Below are positions 32,421 through 41,523 of a DNA stretch of 64,000 nt, in pieces (positions within the stretch are counted from its first letter, which is position 1; each line of letters opens with the position of its first letter). The translations under genes and the position numbers were made by a program. Under the pieces are notes generated by a model. The model saw nothing but the letters and a program-made list of their open reading frames with translations. It had not been told where the DNA came from and ran no database searches. Source of the DNA: a virus; IMG/VR virus record IMGVR_UViG_3300021420_000021, positions 30,267 to 94,266 of that record; one strand, written 5' to 3'.

Positions 32421-34718
32421 ATGGCAGTATCAAACGTAGGCGGACCCGGAAATCAAGACGGTAGTCCGATTCGAATGACAGGAGAACAAATCGGAGGAAA
32501 AGGCCCGGACGGAAATTTTCATATTTTTTCAACCGATGTTTTTGGCGCGTTAAACGTCAATACGTCCGGAGGAGGCGGGAGTTCTAGCGTTAACCTTGTA
32601 ATGGTCGGCGGCGCGGCTATCGCGCTCGGCCAGACAACAATGGCTGCGTCTTTGCCCACAACAATTGCATCTAATCAATCTGCAATTCCTGTTTCCGGAA
32701 CTGTGACTTCAAATCAAGGGACTGCGAACACGATTGCGAATTCATGGCCTGTCGAAATTACGAACGGCACGGTTGTTCTAGGAACGCCAAGTAACCCTTT
32801 AAGAATTGATCCTACAGGCACGACTGTTCAACCTGTATCTGGCACTGTTGCCTTATCGGGCACTTCAGCATTTAATTTAACCCAATGGGCCGGAACTGTT
32901 TTAGGAACACCAACAAATTATGGAACTTCTCCCGGAGCAGTTATCGCGGGATCAGTTAATGCTTTCGTTACAAATACCGTTGCGACTACTTTAGCATCTA
33001 CAACGATTACCGGAACTGTCGCTGTAACTCAATCGACTTCACCTTGGGTCGATAATTTGACTCAAGTCGCTGGAATCGTTCTTGGCGCGACTGCCGTTAC
33101 TGCCTTCGGAACTGCGCCTGCGGCTGCAAACGTTCCGGGCGTCAATTCGTCTTTATTCTCCGGCACGACCGCGCTTACGAATACTGCCGGAGCATTAAAC
33201 GTCAGTATTACAAGTTCCGCGACTGCTCAAACAGTCGAAGGCGATGAAACTAATAATGCCGCCGCTCCTGAAGCTGCCGCTGCGCTTGAAGTTCTGCCTG
33301 CTATTGCTAACGCCGCATCTCCAGCATGGACTGAAGGATTTAACGTTCTTGAGTCAGTCGATCTTTCAGGAAGACAGCGCATTCGTGGGACTTTGACTCC
33401 GAATACCGCTGCGCCTAGCTCCGATGGTCAAATGGCACTTACGACTATTGCTAATGCTGTCGCGCCCACATACATAGAAGGAGATTTAGTACTCGCGTCC
33501 GTTGACCTTAGTGGCGCAACTCGCATTATAGGGACGCGAACGAGTAATAGCGCTGCTCCGACTTTTGAAGTAAACGTACAGCCTGCTTTAGCGAATGCCG
33601 CTTCACCTACATGGACTGAAGGAAATCAAGTCCTTGAGTCTGTTGATTTAACGGGCCGTCAACGCATTCGTGGTACGCTTACTAATAATAACGCCGCCCC
33701 GACTGCTGATTTAATAGAAAACATGCCTGCTATTGCAACTACCGCAGCGCCGTCGTATACTACTGGCAATGCGGTCATGCTTTCGACTGATTTATCTGGA
33801 AATCTTCGCGTCACCCCAACTACAATCGGAACGCTGACAAATAACAATGCCGCACCCGGAATAATAAATTTAGGTGTTCTTCCTGCTTTGGCAAACGCGG
33901 CTTCACCGTCTTGGACTGAAGGATTTCAAGTCTTAGAATCAGTCGATTTGACTGGAAGACAAAGATCTAGAGGAACTTTAACACATAATAATGCTGCACC
34001 AGCAGCCGATAATATCGGTGTTTTACCTGCGCTAGCAAACGCGGCAGCGCCTTCTTTTACAGAAGGCGATCAAGTTCTTTTATCAACAACTTTAACAGGC
34101 TCATTGCGTACATCAGTAGCCGGGACGTTAGTTAATAACAATGCCGCACCAGTCGGAACTAACGTTGGTGTTCTTCCTGCAATCGCTAACGCAGCCGCGC
34201 CTTCATGGACAGAAGGACGACAAGTCCTCGAATCTGTCGATCTTGCCGGAAATATGCGAGTCGGTGTTCAGAACTTAACAACTCCCCCGTCTTTGGCAAC
34301 AGGTAATACTGCGCAATTACAAGCAGATTACGTAGGCAGTTTATTTGTAAAACCGTATCGCAGAAGTGAAACTGTTTCACAAGCAACGACAATTGCGGCT
34401 TCTTCAGCCGCAACGACCGTTCTTGCCGCGCAAGCAGCGGGCATATTTGCAGATATCAGTAATTTTATTATAACTGTTACGCCGAGTACTGCAACAGCGG
34501 CAGCATTTACAGCTACACTAAGCGACGGCACTAAAAATTATTTATATGATTTGTCATTTGGTGGAACTCTTGGAACAGCAGTTAGCGATGATCAAACGAT
34601 ATCGTTTAATCCACCGTTGCCAGCCACAACCGCAGCGACAGCGTGGACTGTACAATTAAGTTCGTCGTCACCAACAGTGCACATAACCGTTGTTGCGGTA
34701 TTACAAAAAGCCAGCTAG
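32421..34718 (+). CDS. Repetitive tail-fibre protein
   Basis: 765 residues, SD AGGAG. An N-terminal adaptor-like part (HIFSTDVFGALNVNTSGG), then ~300 residues of Thr/Gly/Val-rich strands, then a block of ~55-residue repeats with LPALANAASPSWTEG, VLESVDLTGRQRIRGTL and NNNAAP. The C-terminal ~130 residues are a separate beta domain. Typical of elongated trimeric appendages; the repeats probably set shaft length. The adsorption target is unknown. Confidence 0.65.
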   Translation: MAVSNVGGPGNQDGSPIRMTGEQIGGKGPDGNFHIFSTDVFGALNVNTSGGGGSSSVNLVMVGGAAIALGQTTMAASLPTTIASNQSAIPVSGTVTSNQGTANTIANSWPVEITNGTVVLGTPSNPLRIDPTGTTVQPVSGTVALSGTSAFNLTQWAGTVLGTPTNYGTSPGAVIAGSVNAFVTNTVATTLASTTITGTVAVTQSTSPWVDNLTQVAGIVLGATAVTAFGTAPAAANVPGVNSSLFSGTTALTNTAGALNVSITSSATAQTVEGDETNNAAAPEAAAALEVLPAIANAASPAWTEGFNVLESVDLSGRQRIRGTLTPNTAAPSSDGQMALTTIANAVAPTYIEGDLVLASVDLSGATRIIGTRTSNSAAPTFEVNVQPALANAASPTWTEGNQVLESVDLTGRQRIRGTLTNNNAAPTADLIENMPAIATTAAPSYTTGNAVMLSTDLSGNLRVTPTTIGTLTNNNAAPGIINLGVLPALANAASPSWTEGFQVLESVDLTGRQRSRGTLTHNNAAPAADNIGVLPALANAAAPSFTEGDQVLLSTTLTGSLRTSVAGTLVNNNAAPVGTNVGVLPAIANAAAPSWTEGRQVLESVDLAGNMRVGVQNLTTPPSLATGNTAQLQADYVGSLFVKPYRRSETVSQATTIAASSAATTVLAAQAAGIFADISNFIITVTPSTATAAAFTATLSDGTKNYLYDLSFGGTLGTAVSDDQTISFNPPLPATTAATAWTVQLSSSSPTVHITVVAVLQKAS
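33260..34270 (+). repeat. Protein-coding repeat array in the tail-fibre gene
   Basis: Six or seven diverged units of roughly 165 bp, each encoding a core like ALANAASP-WTEG, VLESVDL-G, R-RGTL and NNNAAP. DNA identity between units is only partial, so it is an old repeat. Confidence 0.6.
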
Positions 34719-34732
34719 TTAATAGGAGAAAT

Positions 34733-34945
34733 ATGGCGAATACTTACATAGTTACATCTTTAACAACATCAGGCAATACAGTCAATGTATCTGGTACAGT
34801 CAATGGCGTTTCTGTGCAAACCGCATATCCCGCGAGTACGACATTTGCGAGCGCTCTTTTATTTCAGGCATTTATCGGGCCGCTAATGCTTGCACAAGCG
34901 CCTTTACCGTCATTAGCAGGGTTTCAAGGCACTTGGTCGGCGTAA
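34733..34945 (+). CDS. Small tail-fibre-associated protein
   Basis: 70 residues from ATG 34733, SD TAGGAG. Beta-rich (TYIVTSLTTSGNTVNVSGTV), then a helix and a hydrophobic end. In the fibre operon; possibly a chaperone or connector. Confidence 0.5.
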   Translation: MANTYIVTSLTTSGNTVNVSGTVNGVSVQTAYPASTTFASALLFQAFIGPLMLAQAPLPSLAGFQGTWSA

Positions 34946-34959
34946 GCGCATAGGAGATT

Positions 34960-35190
34960 ATGACAACAGCAAATCAGATAACTTACCCGAAGATGTATAT
35001 CGAAGGCCCGGATACGAATGGCAGTACAAATCTTTATGTCGCAGATGTAAATTCTCAAGATCAACTTTTGACAGGTGGCGGAACTGGAATCGCGATATTG
35101 AAAATGGGGCCACGAAGTATGATTACAGGCCCGAGCGGTTATATAGCTTCGGTCGATTCTCTAGGTAATCTCGCAACAAGCAACGGTTAA
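34960..35190 (+). CDS. Small tail-fibre adaptor-like protein
   Basis: 76 residues. The parts ITYPKMYIEGP, YVADVNSQDQLLT and ITGPSGYIASVDSLGNL repeat one motif twice, and the same motif opens the next gene. Likely a connector or decoy copy of the fibre base. Confidence 0.5.
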   Translation: MTTANQITYPKMYIEGPDTNGSTNLYVADVNSQDQLLTGGGTGIAILKMGPRSMITGPSGYIASVDSLGNLATSNG

Positions 35191-35204
35191 GATAGGACAG
35201 AATA

Positions 35205-36704
35205 ATGGCGTTAACACAGTCACAAATCGAATTCCCGAAAGTTTTTATTACAGGCCCTTCGGGCTTCATAGCAGATGTAAATTCTCAAGGTCAACTATTG
35301 ACTTCTGGGTCCGGGGGTGGGGGTGGTGTTACAACTCTTAACACTTTGACCGGGGCGATTACACTTGCAGCCGGAACTGGAATAACAATTACACCGTCTG
35401 GAAATACGTTGACAATTGCTTCAACAGGTAGCGGAACAGTTACGTCATTTAGTTCTGGCAACCTTGACGCGATTGCGACGACTTCTGTTGCAACGCCGAC
35501 AACTACGCCCGCATTGACATTTACTTTATCGACACAAACGGCAAATACAGTTTGGGCGGGTCCGACAACCGGATCAGCCGCAGCACCGACATTTCGTGCT
35601 CTCGTCGCAGCCGATCTTCCAGCCGGAACAGGAACTGTCACGAGTGTCAGCTTTACAGGCGGATTAATTTCTATCGCAACGCCGACGACTACTCCGGCTT
35701 TGACTATTGCCGGAACAAGCGGCGGAATTCCGTACTTTTCTAGCGCGACAACTTGGGCGTCTTCGGCTATTCTTGCCGCAACAGGATTAGTTATCGGCGG
35801 TGGTGCAGGAACAGCGCCAGCTACGAATACGGCTTTAACTTTTACAGGTGCGACATTGACAGTCGGACTCGCTGGAACGAGTAGCGGAATTCTTGCGCTC
35901 GCGGGATCGACATCAGGACAAGCAACATTTACTGCACCAGCGATTGCAGGAACTGCATCAAATGCCGTGACTATGAGCAACGCTATTCTTGGCCCGATGT
36001 TAGGCGGAGCAGTTCCGACCTATTCGTTTACAGGCGCGACAACTACCGGACTAGGATGGGACACAGGGGCCGGGTCAATGACTTTTGCGATTGCCGGTTC
36101 TGAGGCGTACCGATTTGCTGCTAATCTATTGGAAGTTTCAGGGGCGTCGTTTGGCATAATCTGGAACAACGCCGGAAACATGGGCGGGTCTTTTGATTTG
36201 GGCCTATTCCGCGCAGGTGCAGGAGTGTTAGAAATTAGTAATAGTTCGTCTGCTAACGCGCTCGGTTCTTTAAACCTCGCGAAGATAACGAACTACAACG
36301 CAGTAGCAACTACTGGCGCGGGAGTTCCTTCTGAAGTCGGCGTGGTCACTGCTACGACCGCTTCTGCTGCGGTGACGGCGACAACTCTTTTAGCCGCTCC
36401 AGTTGCGGGAACTTTATATCGCGTATCGGCGTATCTAAAGATCACAGTCGCGACTACAACCCCCGTTGCTGGACCTATTACATTAACATATAAAGATAAC
36501 GACGGAGTCGCGCAATCAATAGTTATGCCACTTGCGAACGCAACAGGCGCTGTAGTAGCACCGTGGGCCACTGGTAGCACTACTACCACACCCGTAAATG
36601 GTAATTCTTACATATACGCAGGCGCAGGAACTGCAATCGCGTATGCCATTGCGTTCTCTGGTACAGGCACTTACGAATATCGCCTAGTGTGCGAAGCGCT
36701 ATAA
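35205..36704 (+). CDS. Tail-fibre protein
   Basis: 499 residues, starting with the adaptor motif (EFPKVFITGPSGFIADVNSQ) and a Gly run. The shaft uses LNTLTGAITLAAGTGITITP and TVTSVSFTGGLISIATPTTT repeats common in phage fibres; the C-terminal ~120 residues (VSAYLKITVATTT... GTYEYRLVCEAL) form a beta head. Part of the fibre cluster. Confidence 0.6.
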   Translation: MALTQSQIEFPKVFITGPSGFIADVNSQGQLLTSGSGGGGGVTTLNTLTGAITLAAGTGITITPSGNTLTIASTGSGTVTSFSSGNLDAIATTSVATPTTTPALTFTLSTQTANTVWAGPTTGSAAAPTFRALVAADLPAGTGTVTSVSFTGGLISIATPTTTPALTIAGTSGGIPYFSSATTWASSAILAATGLVIGGGAGTAPATNTALTFTGATLTVGLAGTSSGILALAGSTSGQATFTAPAIAGTASNAVTMSNAILGPMLGGAVPTYSFTGATTTGLGWDTGAGSMTFAIAGSEAYRFAANLLEVSGASFGIIWNNAGNMGGSFDLGLFRAGAGVLEISNSSSANALGSLNLAKITNYNAVATTGAGVPSEVGVVTATTASAAVTATTLLAAPVAGTLYRVSAYLKITVATTTPVAGPITLTYKDNDGVAQSIVMPLANATGAVVAPWATGSTTTTPVNGNSYIYAGAGTAIAYAIAFSGTGTYEYRLVCEAL

Positions 36705-36767
36705 ATGACAGAACAGCGTTGCAGTCGAATATGATATACAGGTAATAGAACTGTAAAGGCGTTAAAT

Positions 36768-37421
36768 ATGGCAACTATAAAAGAAGGCGGTTCGTTTGAG
36801 ACATTTAATGATGTTAAGGGCAATCCGCTAATATCATTAAATCGCGACGGAACAATTTTAAATCAAGGTTTGACATTTGCTGATGGCACGAAACAAGTGA
36901 CAGCCGGAGGATCGTCTGCACAACCGACTACGATTAATGGATTTGTTGGAACATTAATTAAAGACGCCGCAGGAAACGATTTAATGTTCATAGCGCCGCA
37001 AGGATCGGCGGGTCCGCAATATACTTATGTATGGTTTGGCGCGAATGCCGCAAACCCAACTTTAACAAATTATTCTATTGTTGCCGATACAATTGATCAA
37101 GGGTCGGAATTTGCCGATATATTTATCAATTCCACAGGTGGAAACTTTAACCTTATGAACAATAATGGTTTAGTTATGGAAGGCGGTGTACGGCTATCTA
37201 ATGGTGTTCACTCTCCGGGAAGTTTTTATATTGGTACAGGTTCGACTCAAAATACAACTGTGCCTTCTCTCGTATTAACAAATTCATCCAGTCCGACAAG
37301 CGCCGGGACAGCAGGAACTACAGGACAAGTGACTTGGGACGCGACTAACTTATACATTTGTACAAATGGCGGAAGCGTAGGCGCAGCAACGTGGAAAAAA
37401 GTAGCCTTATCAGCAGTGTAG
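36768..37421 (+). CDS. Short tail-fibre protein
   Basis: 217 residues. The N-terminal ~45 residues (FNDVKGNPLISLNRDGTIL, TFADGTKQ) are shared with the tailspike downstream, so both dock by the same adaptor. The C-terminal part ends in the common GTTGQVTWDATNLYICT fold of many phage fibres. Confidence 0.6.
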   Translation: MATIKEGGSFETFNDVKGNPLISLNRDGTILNQGLTFADGTKQVTAGGSSAQPTTINGFVGTLIKDAAGNDLMFIAPQGSAGPQYTYVWFGANAANPTLTNYSIVADTIDQGSEFADIFINSTGGNFNLMNNNGLVMEGGVRLSNGVHSPGSFYIGTGSTQNTTVPSLVLTNSSSPTSAGTAGTTGQVTWDATNLYICTNGGSVGAATWKKVALSAV

Positions 37422-37436
37422 AAAGATTAAGAAATT

Positions 37437-39038
37437 ATGGCAATTCAAGCAGGCGGCGGAAATATACCTCAGCAAACTTTTGCGCAATTTAACGATCCAA
37501 ATGGTACGAAACTTATTGCCCTTAATCGAGATGGGACAATTTTAACACAAGGTATTAATTTCGCAGATGGTACGATTCAAGCGACATCGGGCATATTTGT
37601 AAGTGGAGCTATTCAAACTTCATCCGGATCATTTCCTGCAAATCTAAAAGGCGACGGCGTTACAGACAATACGGCTGCAATTAATGCGGCTTTGCTAATG
37701 CTTTTCAACGCTGGCGGCGGAACGCTTATATTTCCAATTGGTACTTTTTTAGTTCTCGGTCAAATCAATATTCCTAATGACGGCGGATCAGCATTTAATA
37801 ATGCTCCAATGCAGCCGTCTATTCGTATTACAGGTTCAGCAGCAGCGGGCGGGGTTGTACCGTGGCGCGGAACCGGCGCAGGGAATTCACTAGTCACATT
37901 CCAATCCGGGCCTGCGGATGGCGGATCAGTTCTTCTTTTAAATTATAATTCACCAACAGCAAAGATTTGCACTTTTGGCACAGGAATGTTAGAAATCGAC
38001 CGTTTGACACTGGCAGATAATTCAACCGATTCTGCGACTTTCTTTTTTACATCTAATACTGTTTGTCATATTCACGATGTTACGTTTTTAGGGAATACGA
38101 CTGCAACAGCTTCGATTTCATCGAATAACGACGCTATTTGGCTCGGTAATAACTTTGGTGTAGCAAATGGAACATTTAATGCACCGTTTCAAGGTTATGG
38201 AACAAGTATTAAAAATTGTTATTTCCAGAATATCAAACGCGCAGTATTCGGCCAAGCGTATGCGAATGGTGTGTTCGTAACTGAGAATACAATTTGGTCA
38301 TCTTGCGGTAATCACGGCGGCGCGGCAATTGTATTTGGTACAAATAGTTTTGGTTCCGGCGCGAACAGTAATTATATTTGTGGTAATCTTGCAGAAGTTT
38401 TATATTATAAATATTTCATTCAGATTATTGCAGGAATGGAAAACAAGATTATCGGAAACGATAGTTATGATCCTATCGGCGGAACGTTTACTGCATCAGT
38501 TAGATTTGAAGCATCAGCTTTTCCAAACTTTGTAATCGCCGGATTTTCAGGCGGATATCCGTATGTAAGTGATGTTCCTGTTACTAGTACTACTCCGGGA
38601 TTAAACACGTATATTGGCACGCCGGGAAGTTCTCAAATTAATTTTTTTGCGACTCCAATCGGTGTGACAATGATTGCAACTGCGGCATTGACTGCCGGAC
38701 AAATAGTTAAAATCGATCCGGCGAATACGAATGCGGTCATCGTTTGCACAACCGCCGATACCGGGGGCGGAATACCAATTGGCATTGCAGGTAATAGTGC
38801 CGGAGCAGGACAAAACGTTTATGTCATAACTGAAGGACTAGTTCGTTCAGGTTTAACATTTTCACCTATACTCGGAACAGGGACTGCAACACCCGGCCAA
38901 TTTGTTATCGTTGATACAACAACAAATGGTCGCGTTAAAACAACTTCAACTTATACAGCCGGAACGGTAATCGGAACTGTTGTTGCTACGCAAGCCAGTG
39001 TCGGCAACCCGGTTGGTTTGTTAATGGGATTACGATAG
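37437..39038 (+). CDS. Pectate-lyase-fold tailspike
   Basis: 533 residues. After the shared adaptor (NDPNGTKLIALNRDGTILTQ) comes LKGDGVTDNTAAINAAL... GGTLIFPIGTFLV, the usual start of a right-handed beta helix of the pectate-lyase superfamily; the coil turns continue to ~residue 370. The last ~130 residues (AALTAGQIVKIDP... GQNVYVITEGLV) resemble a DUF2190/capsid-cement-like beta domain. Such spikes bind and often cleave surface polysaccharide; catalytic residues cannot be assigned. Ends one base before the oppositely oriented gene. Confidence 0.75.
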   Translation: MAIQAGGGNIPQQTFAQFNDPNGTKLIALNRDGTILTQGINFADGTIQATSGIFVSGAIQTSSGSFPANLKGDGVTDNTAAINAALLMLFNAGGGTLIFPIGTFLVLGQINIPNDGGSAFNNAPMQPSIRITGSAAAGGVVPWRGTGAGNSLVTFQSGPADGGSVLLLNYNSPTAKICTFGTGMLEIDRLTLADNSTDSATFFFTSNTVCHIHDVTFLGNTTATASISSNNDAIWLGNNFGVANGTFNAPFQGYGTSIKNCYFQNIKRAVFGQAYANGVFVTENTIWSSCGNHGGAAIVFGTNSFGSGANSNYICGNLAEVLYYKYFIQIIAGMENKIIGNDSYDPIGGTFTASVRFEASAFPNFVIAGFSGGYPYVSDVPVTSTTPGLNTYIGTPGSSQINFFATPIGVTMIATAALTAGQIVKIDPANTNAVIVCTTADTGGGIPIGIAGNSAGAGQNVYVITEGLVRSGLTFSPILGTGTATPGQFVIVDTTTNGRVKTTSTYTAGTVIGTVVATQASVGNPVGLLMGLR

Positions 39039-39674
39039 TTAAAATCGCCAACCGACAATCGTTTGCAATTCTCCTGAACTCAATCGTTCTGATCGTTCTT
39101 TCGCTGTCAATTGAATACAGTTAATCGACTGATCGGAACACGTAATCGTCGCATGGCCGATCCAAATGCCGACTTTTTCTCTTAGGAAGAAGTGTCTCCC
39201 GAAAGTCCACCATAATTGAGTTTCAATGCCGTGCATTCCGTTGCTTTTGTCTGTTCCTGCGGTTTCGTAAGTCACAAAGATTTTACTTATATAACTGTTG
39301 AAATCACGGCCAATCGTCCCTTGCGGATTCCATGCGCTTTTACTATAATTCGGCGTATATAGTTTAAGCCATGTTGCTCCGGGGCCAAAATACCATTTTC
39401 CGGTCTTAATCAGCGTATTCGCTTCAAGATATCGCGTATGCCCGGACGAAGAAGTATTCGTATTATCGTCGTTCTTCCCGCCTGTCGAATATCCCGCTTC
39501 GGGCATAATGAAAAAGTGCGAACTTTCCCAGATTATGCCCGCGACTCCTGTTCCGCCTGCGGCTGACATTCCCGAGCCGTTCAAATTAACACCGCCCGAA
39601 ATAAACGGACTTGGCATTTGAGCAAAAGACAAAGTTGTCAATAAGCAGAATAATAGGGGGATTAATATTTTCAT
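39039..39674 (-). CDS. Phage-encoded outer-membrane beta-barrel-like protein
   Basis: 211 residues. N-terminal signal peptide (MKILIPLLFCLLTTLSFAQ), alternating beta strands with aromatic girdles, and a C-terminal QTIVGWRF ending in Phe, the BAM-recognised signal of outer membrane proteins. It is the last gene of the minus-strand unit and abuts the tailspike stop. Such proteins may change the host surface or block superinfection, like Lom-type proteins of other phages; that role is inference. It implies a Gram-negative host. Confidence 0.65.
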   Translation of the reverse strand: MKILIPLLFCLLTTLSFAQMPSPFISGGVNLNGSGMSAAGGTGVAGIIWESSHFFIMPEAGYSTGGKNDDNTNTSSSGHTRYLEANTLIKTGKWYFGPGATWLKLYTPNYSKSAWNPQGTIGRDFNSYISKIFVTYETAGTDKSNGMHGIETQLWWTFGRHFFLREKVGIWIGHATITCSDQSINCIQLTAKERSERLSSGELQTIVGWRF

Positions 39675-39910
39675 GCTTGAACCGTTGGCACAGGAACTAA
39701 ATCAAGATCATCGTTTAACATAAAAGACTTTACGTCGATCTGATTGTCAACGGAAATCGTTGTCAGCGCCGCTTGCAACTTCTGGGTCAAATCAGTGTGT
39801 TGCGCGGTGACGGCGATAAGTTTACGTTGTAACGTCAGAACAGTAACTTTCTGAGCGTCGGTCAATGGCAAATTCGTTGTTTGTACTTCTACGTTTGTTT
39901 CTTCTGTCAT
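39671..39910 (-). CDS. Small helical protein
   Basis: 79 residues, SD AGGAGAG; helix LTDAQKVTVLTLQRKLIAVT followed by a polar tail. ATGA overlap with the outer-membrane-like gene, so the two are coupled. Not recognised. Confidence 0.55.
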   Translation of the reverse strand: MTEETNVEVQTTNLPLTDAQKVTVLTLQRKLIAVTAQHTDLTQKLQAALTTISVDNQIDVKSFMLNDDLDLVPVPTVQA

Positions 39911-39926
39911 ATTCTCTCCTTTTTAA

Positions 39927-40460
39927 CTAACACCCCATGTCCACGAATTTTACGTGTTTATTTTTATCAAGCCGTAAATTCGCGTTATATAAATCTCCGA
40001 AATACTCTCCAGTCAACCTTTTTATTAGCTTAATTATTAATACGCGTTCCCAAGTGATGTTGCCATAAGTTCGCATCGAGTGCGGATTTTCTGCTTTCCG
40101 GTCGCTATACTTATCATAATACTCCATTACTATGACGCCCGATTTTCGCTCAAAATAAAAAATCTTTGGTAGATAAGATCGCAGAACTTTATACTGATAC
40201 AATTTTTCAATCATTCGATTTTCCTCGCGTGAATGATATTCGCCATTTTCATACGGATCAGGGAATTTAATAACGAGATTTGTATCTTTTATACGATATA
40301 CTGCCCGAAACGCGCCTGAACCGACATGAATAAGTTTAAGTCCCAGATTCGATGCCGTAAGAAGATTCTCCGGACGATTTTCGCGTATTAGTTTCAACGC
40401 CCGAGTTTGTGTCATCTTTGGCGGCTTCTTTAGCTTTCTTGGCGTCGGCTTCTTTTTCAT
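39927..40460 (-). CDS. Minimal protein-kinase-like protein
   Basis: 177 residues from ATG 40460 (GGAGA four bases before). Recognisable kinase parts: Gly-rich loop VGSGAFRAVY, the strand Lys in LVIKFPDP, a Glu in the next helix (REENRMIEKLYQ), hinge-like GVIVMEYY, a catalytic-loop-like GDLYNANL, and VDMGC in place of DFG. At under 180 residues the C-lobe is much reduced, and the HRD-type Asp is in a GDL context. It may phosphorylate host proteins or be a pseudokinase. It overlaps the upstream gene by 125 bp; ATG 40415 is an alternative start. Confidence 0.6.
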   Translation of the reverse strand: MKKKPTPRKLKKPPKMTQTRALKLIRENRPENLLTASNLGLKLIHVGSGAFRAVYRIKDTNLVIKFPDPYENGEYHSREENRMIEKLYQYKVLRSYLPKIFYFERKSGVIVMEYYDKYSDRKAENPHSMRTYGNITWERVLIIKLIKRLTGEYFGDLYNANLRLDKNKHVKFVDMGC

Positions 40461-40737
40461 CAATTCTCCAATTCGTTCGCGGAATCCGGTCTATTTCTCT
40501 CGCGAGTTCAAATCTCTTCGTATCATAATCTGCAACTCGATCACGTTCAGCAGTCAATAAAGATATTGCAGCAGTTAGTGCTTTCTTTCGCAAAGCATCT
40601 TTTTCGTTTGCAAATTGCGCGTAAGCGTTATTGACCGCTTCAAGTCCATCAGACCACATTTCAAGTAATTCGTTATAAAATTGATATCGTGTTCCTTGAT
40701 CGGCTAAAGTTTTACGGATCACAGGCGGTTCGGCCAT
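40336..40737 (-). CDS. Helical hypothetical protein
   Basis: 133 residues. Helical core (LADQGTRYQFYNELLEMW; KALTAAISLLTAERDRV), then a disordered Lys/Ser-rich tail that is the part overlapping the kinase-like gene. Its ATG touches the upstream stop. Not recognised. Confidence 0.55.
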   Translation of the reverse strand: MAEPPVIRKTLADQGTRYQFYNELLEMWSDGLEAVNNAYAQFANEKDALRKKALTAAISLLTAERDRVADYDTKRFELAREIDRIPRTNWRIDEKEADAKKAKEAAKDDTNSGVETNTRKSSGESSYGIESGT

Positions 40738-41160
40738 TCATTTCACCTCGTTCTCAGATTTGACTTCCGACACGCCTAGAAGATTATGACAGCCGATACT
40801 TTGTACCGATTCATGGGCAATTCTTTCGTAGATTAACACGACCGGATTTTCTTTTCCTACGAATTTATCGAGAACGTTTTGCGCATCGCAGAAAAGTACA
40901 TCTTCAGTAAACAGAGTAAAAGTATGGGAGGGCTGAACACGAATGTTTAGATATTTTTTATCGCCCGATTCGATTACTGCGCCCGAAATTACATTTCCGG
41001 CCAAATAAAAGTTTGGATTATCTTGATATATGACAGCGCCGATTGAATTCTTGTGCCGCGAAGTCGTGTCGGCGTAACTTGCGTGGGCCAAAGACACACA
41101 GATAAGAACTAAGAACAGCGCGATCAATCCGAGTCCGATATACGCGGCAGTTTTTGACAT
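40738..41160 (-). CDS. Exported or membrane-anchored hypothetical protein
   Basis: 140 residues, SD AGAGGCG. A hydrophobic N-terminus (IGLGLIALFLVLICVSLAHA) is a signal peptide or anchor; the rest is a small beta domain with two Cys. First gene behind the promoter at 41179-41208. Confidence 0.55.
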   Translation of the reverse strand: MSKTAAYIGLGLIALFLVLICVSLAHASYADTTSRHKNSIGAVIYQDNPNFYLAGNVISGAVIESGDKKYLNIRVQPSHTFTLFTEDVLFCDAQNVLDKFVGKENPVVLIYERIAHESVQSIGCHNLLGVSEVKSENEVK

Positions 41161-41173
41161 ATTTTCGCCTCTT

Positions 41174-41332
41174 TTAAAATACTATCTCATCTATGAACTT
41201 CTTGTCAAGTTTTTTCTTAATATTTACGCGCCTGTTTTTCAGCCAAACTTTAATTATACGCGATACAAAACCTGAAACCGCGCCCGAAAGAATTGATGCG
41301 AAAATGAGATATAATACTTGTATAATCGTCAT
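41174..41332 (-). CDS. Small membrane protein
   Basis: 52 residues, beginning MTIIQVLYLIFASILSGAVS: one hydrophobic segment, then a strongly basic tail (KNRRVNIKKKLDKK). Its start overlaps the previous stop as ATGA. The next promoter lies in its 3' end. Confidence 0.6.
   Translation of the reverse strand: MTIIQVLYLIFASILSGAVSGFVSRIIKVWLKNRRVNIKKKLDKKFIDEIVF
41179..41208 (-). promoter_or_regulatory. Sigma70-like promoter, minus strand
   Basis: On the minus strand TTGACA (41208-41203), 18-bp spacer, TAGTAT (41184-41179). Would add transcription of the distal genes 41160 to 39039. Confidence 0.6.
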
Positions 41333-41523
41333 TCGGGCACTTTATGGCGATTTACAGCGCACTTTTTTCTACAAACGCCGCAACGCCAAGTCCCGAGTGT
41401 CGCTTCGGCGTCTTGAGACTTCAGACACGGCGATTTTGTCGCCGGAACAGAACAACACTTGCTCGTATATTGAAATACGGGCTTGTCACGAAAGACAACA
41501 GGCTTGTTATCGCGTTTCTTCAT
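41329..41523 (-). CDS. Small Cys-rich zinc-ribbon-like protein
   Basis: 64 residues, SD AAGAAAGG. Cysteines occur as KCCSVP, SPCLK and WRCGVCRKKC, enough for one zinc site. It overlaps the HNH stop upstream by 17 nt. Not recognised. Confidence 0.55.
   Translation of the reverse strand: MKKRDNKPVVFRDKPVFQYTSKCCSVPATKSPCLKSQDAEATLGTWRCGVCRKKCAVNRHKVPE

Noticed and set aside
35291-35980. 229-codon minus-strand open frame
   Set aside because: It mirrors the low-complexity Thr/Ala/Gly-rich fibre gene; such shadows are common opposite this composition.
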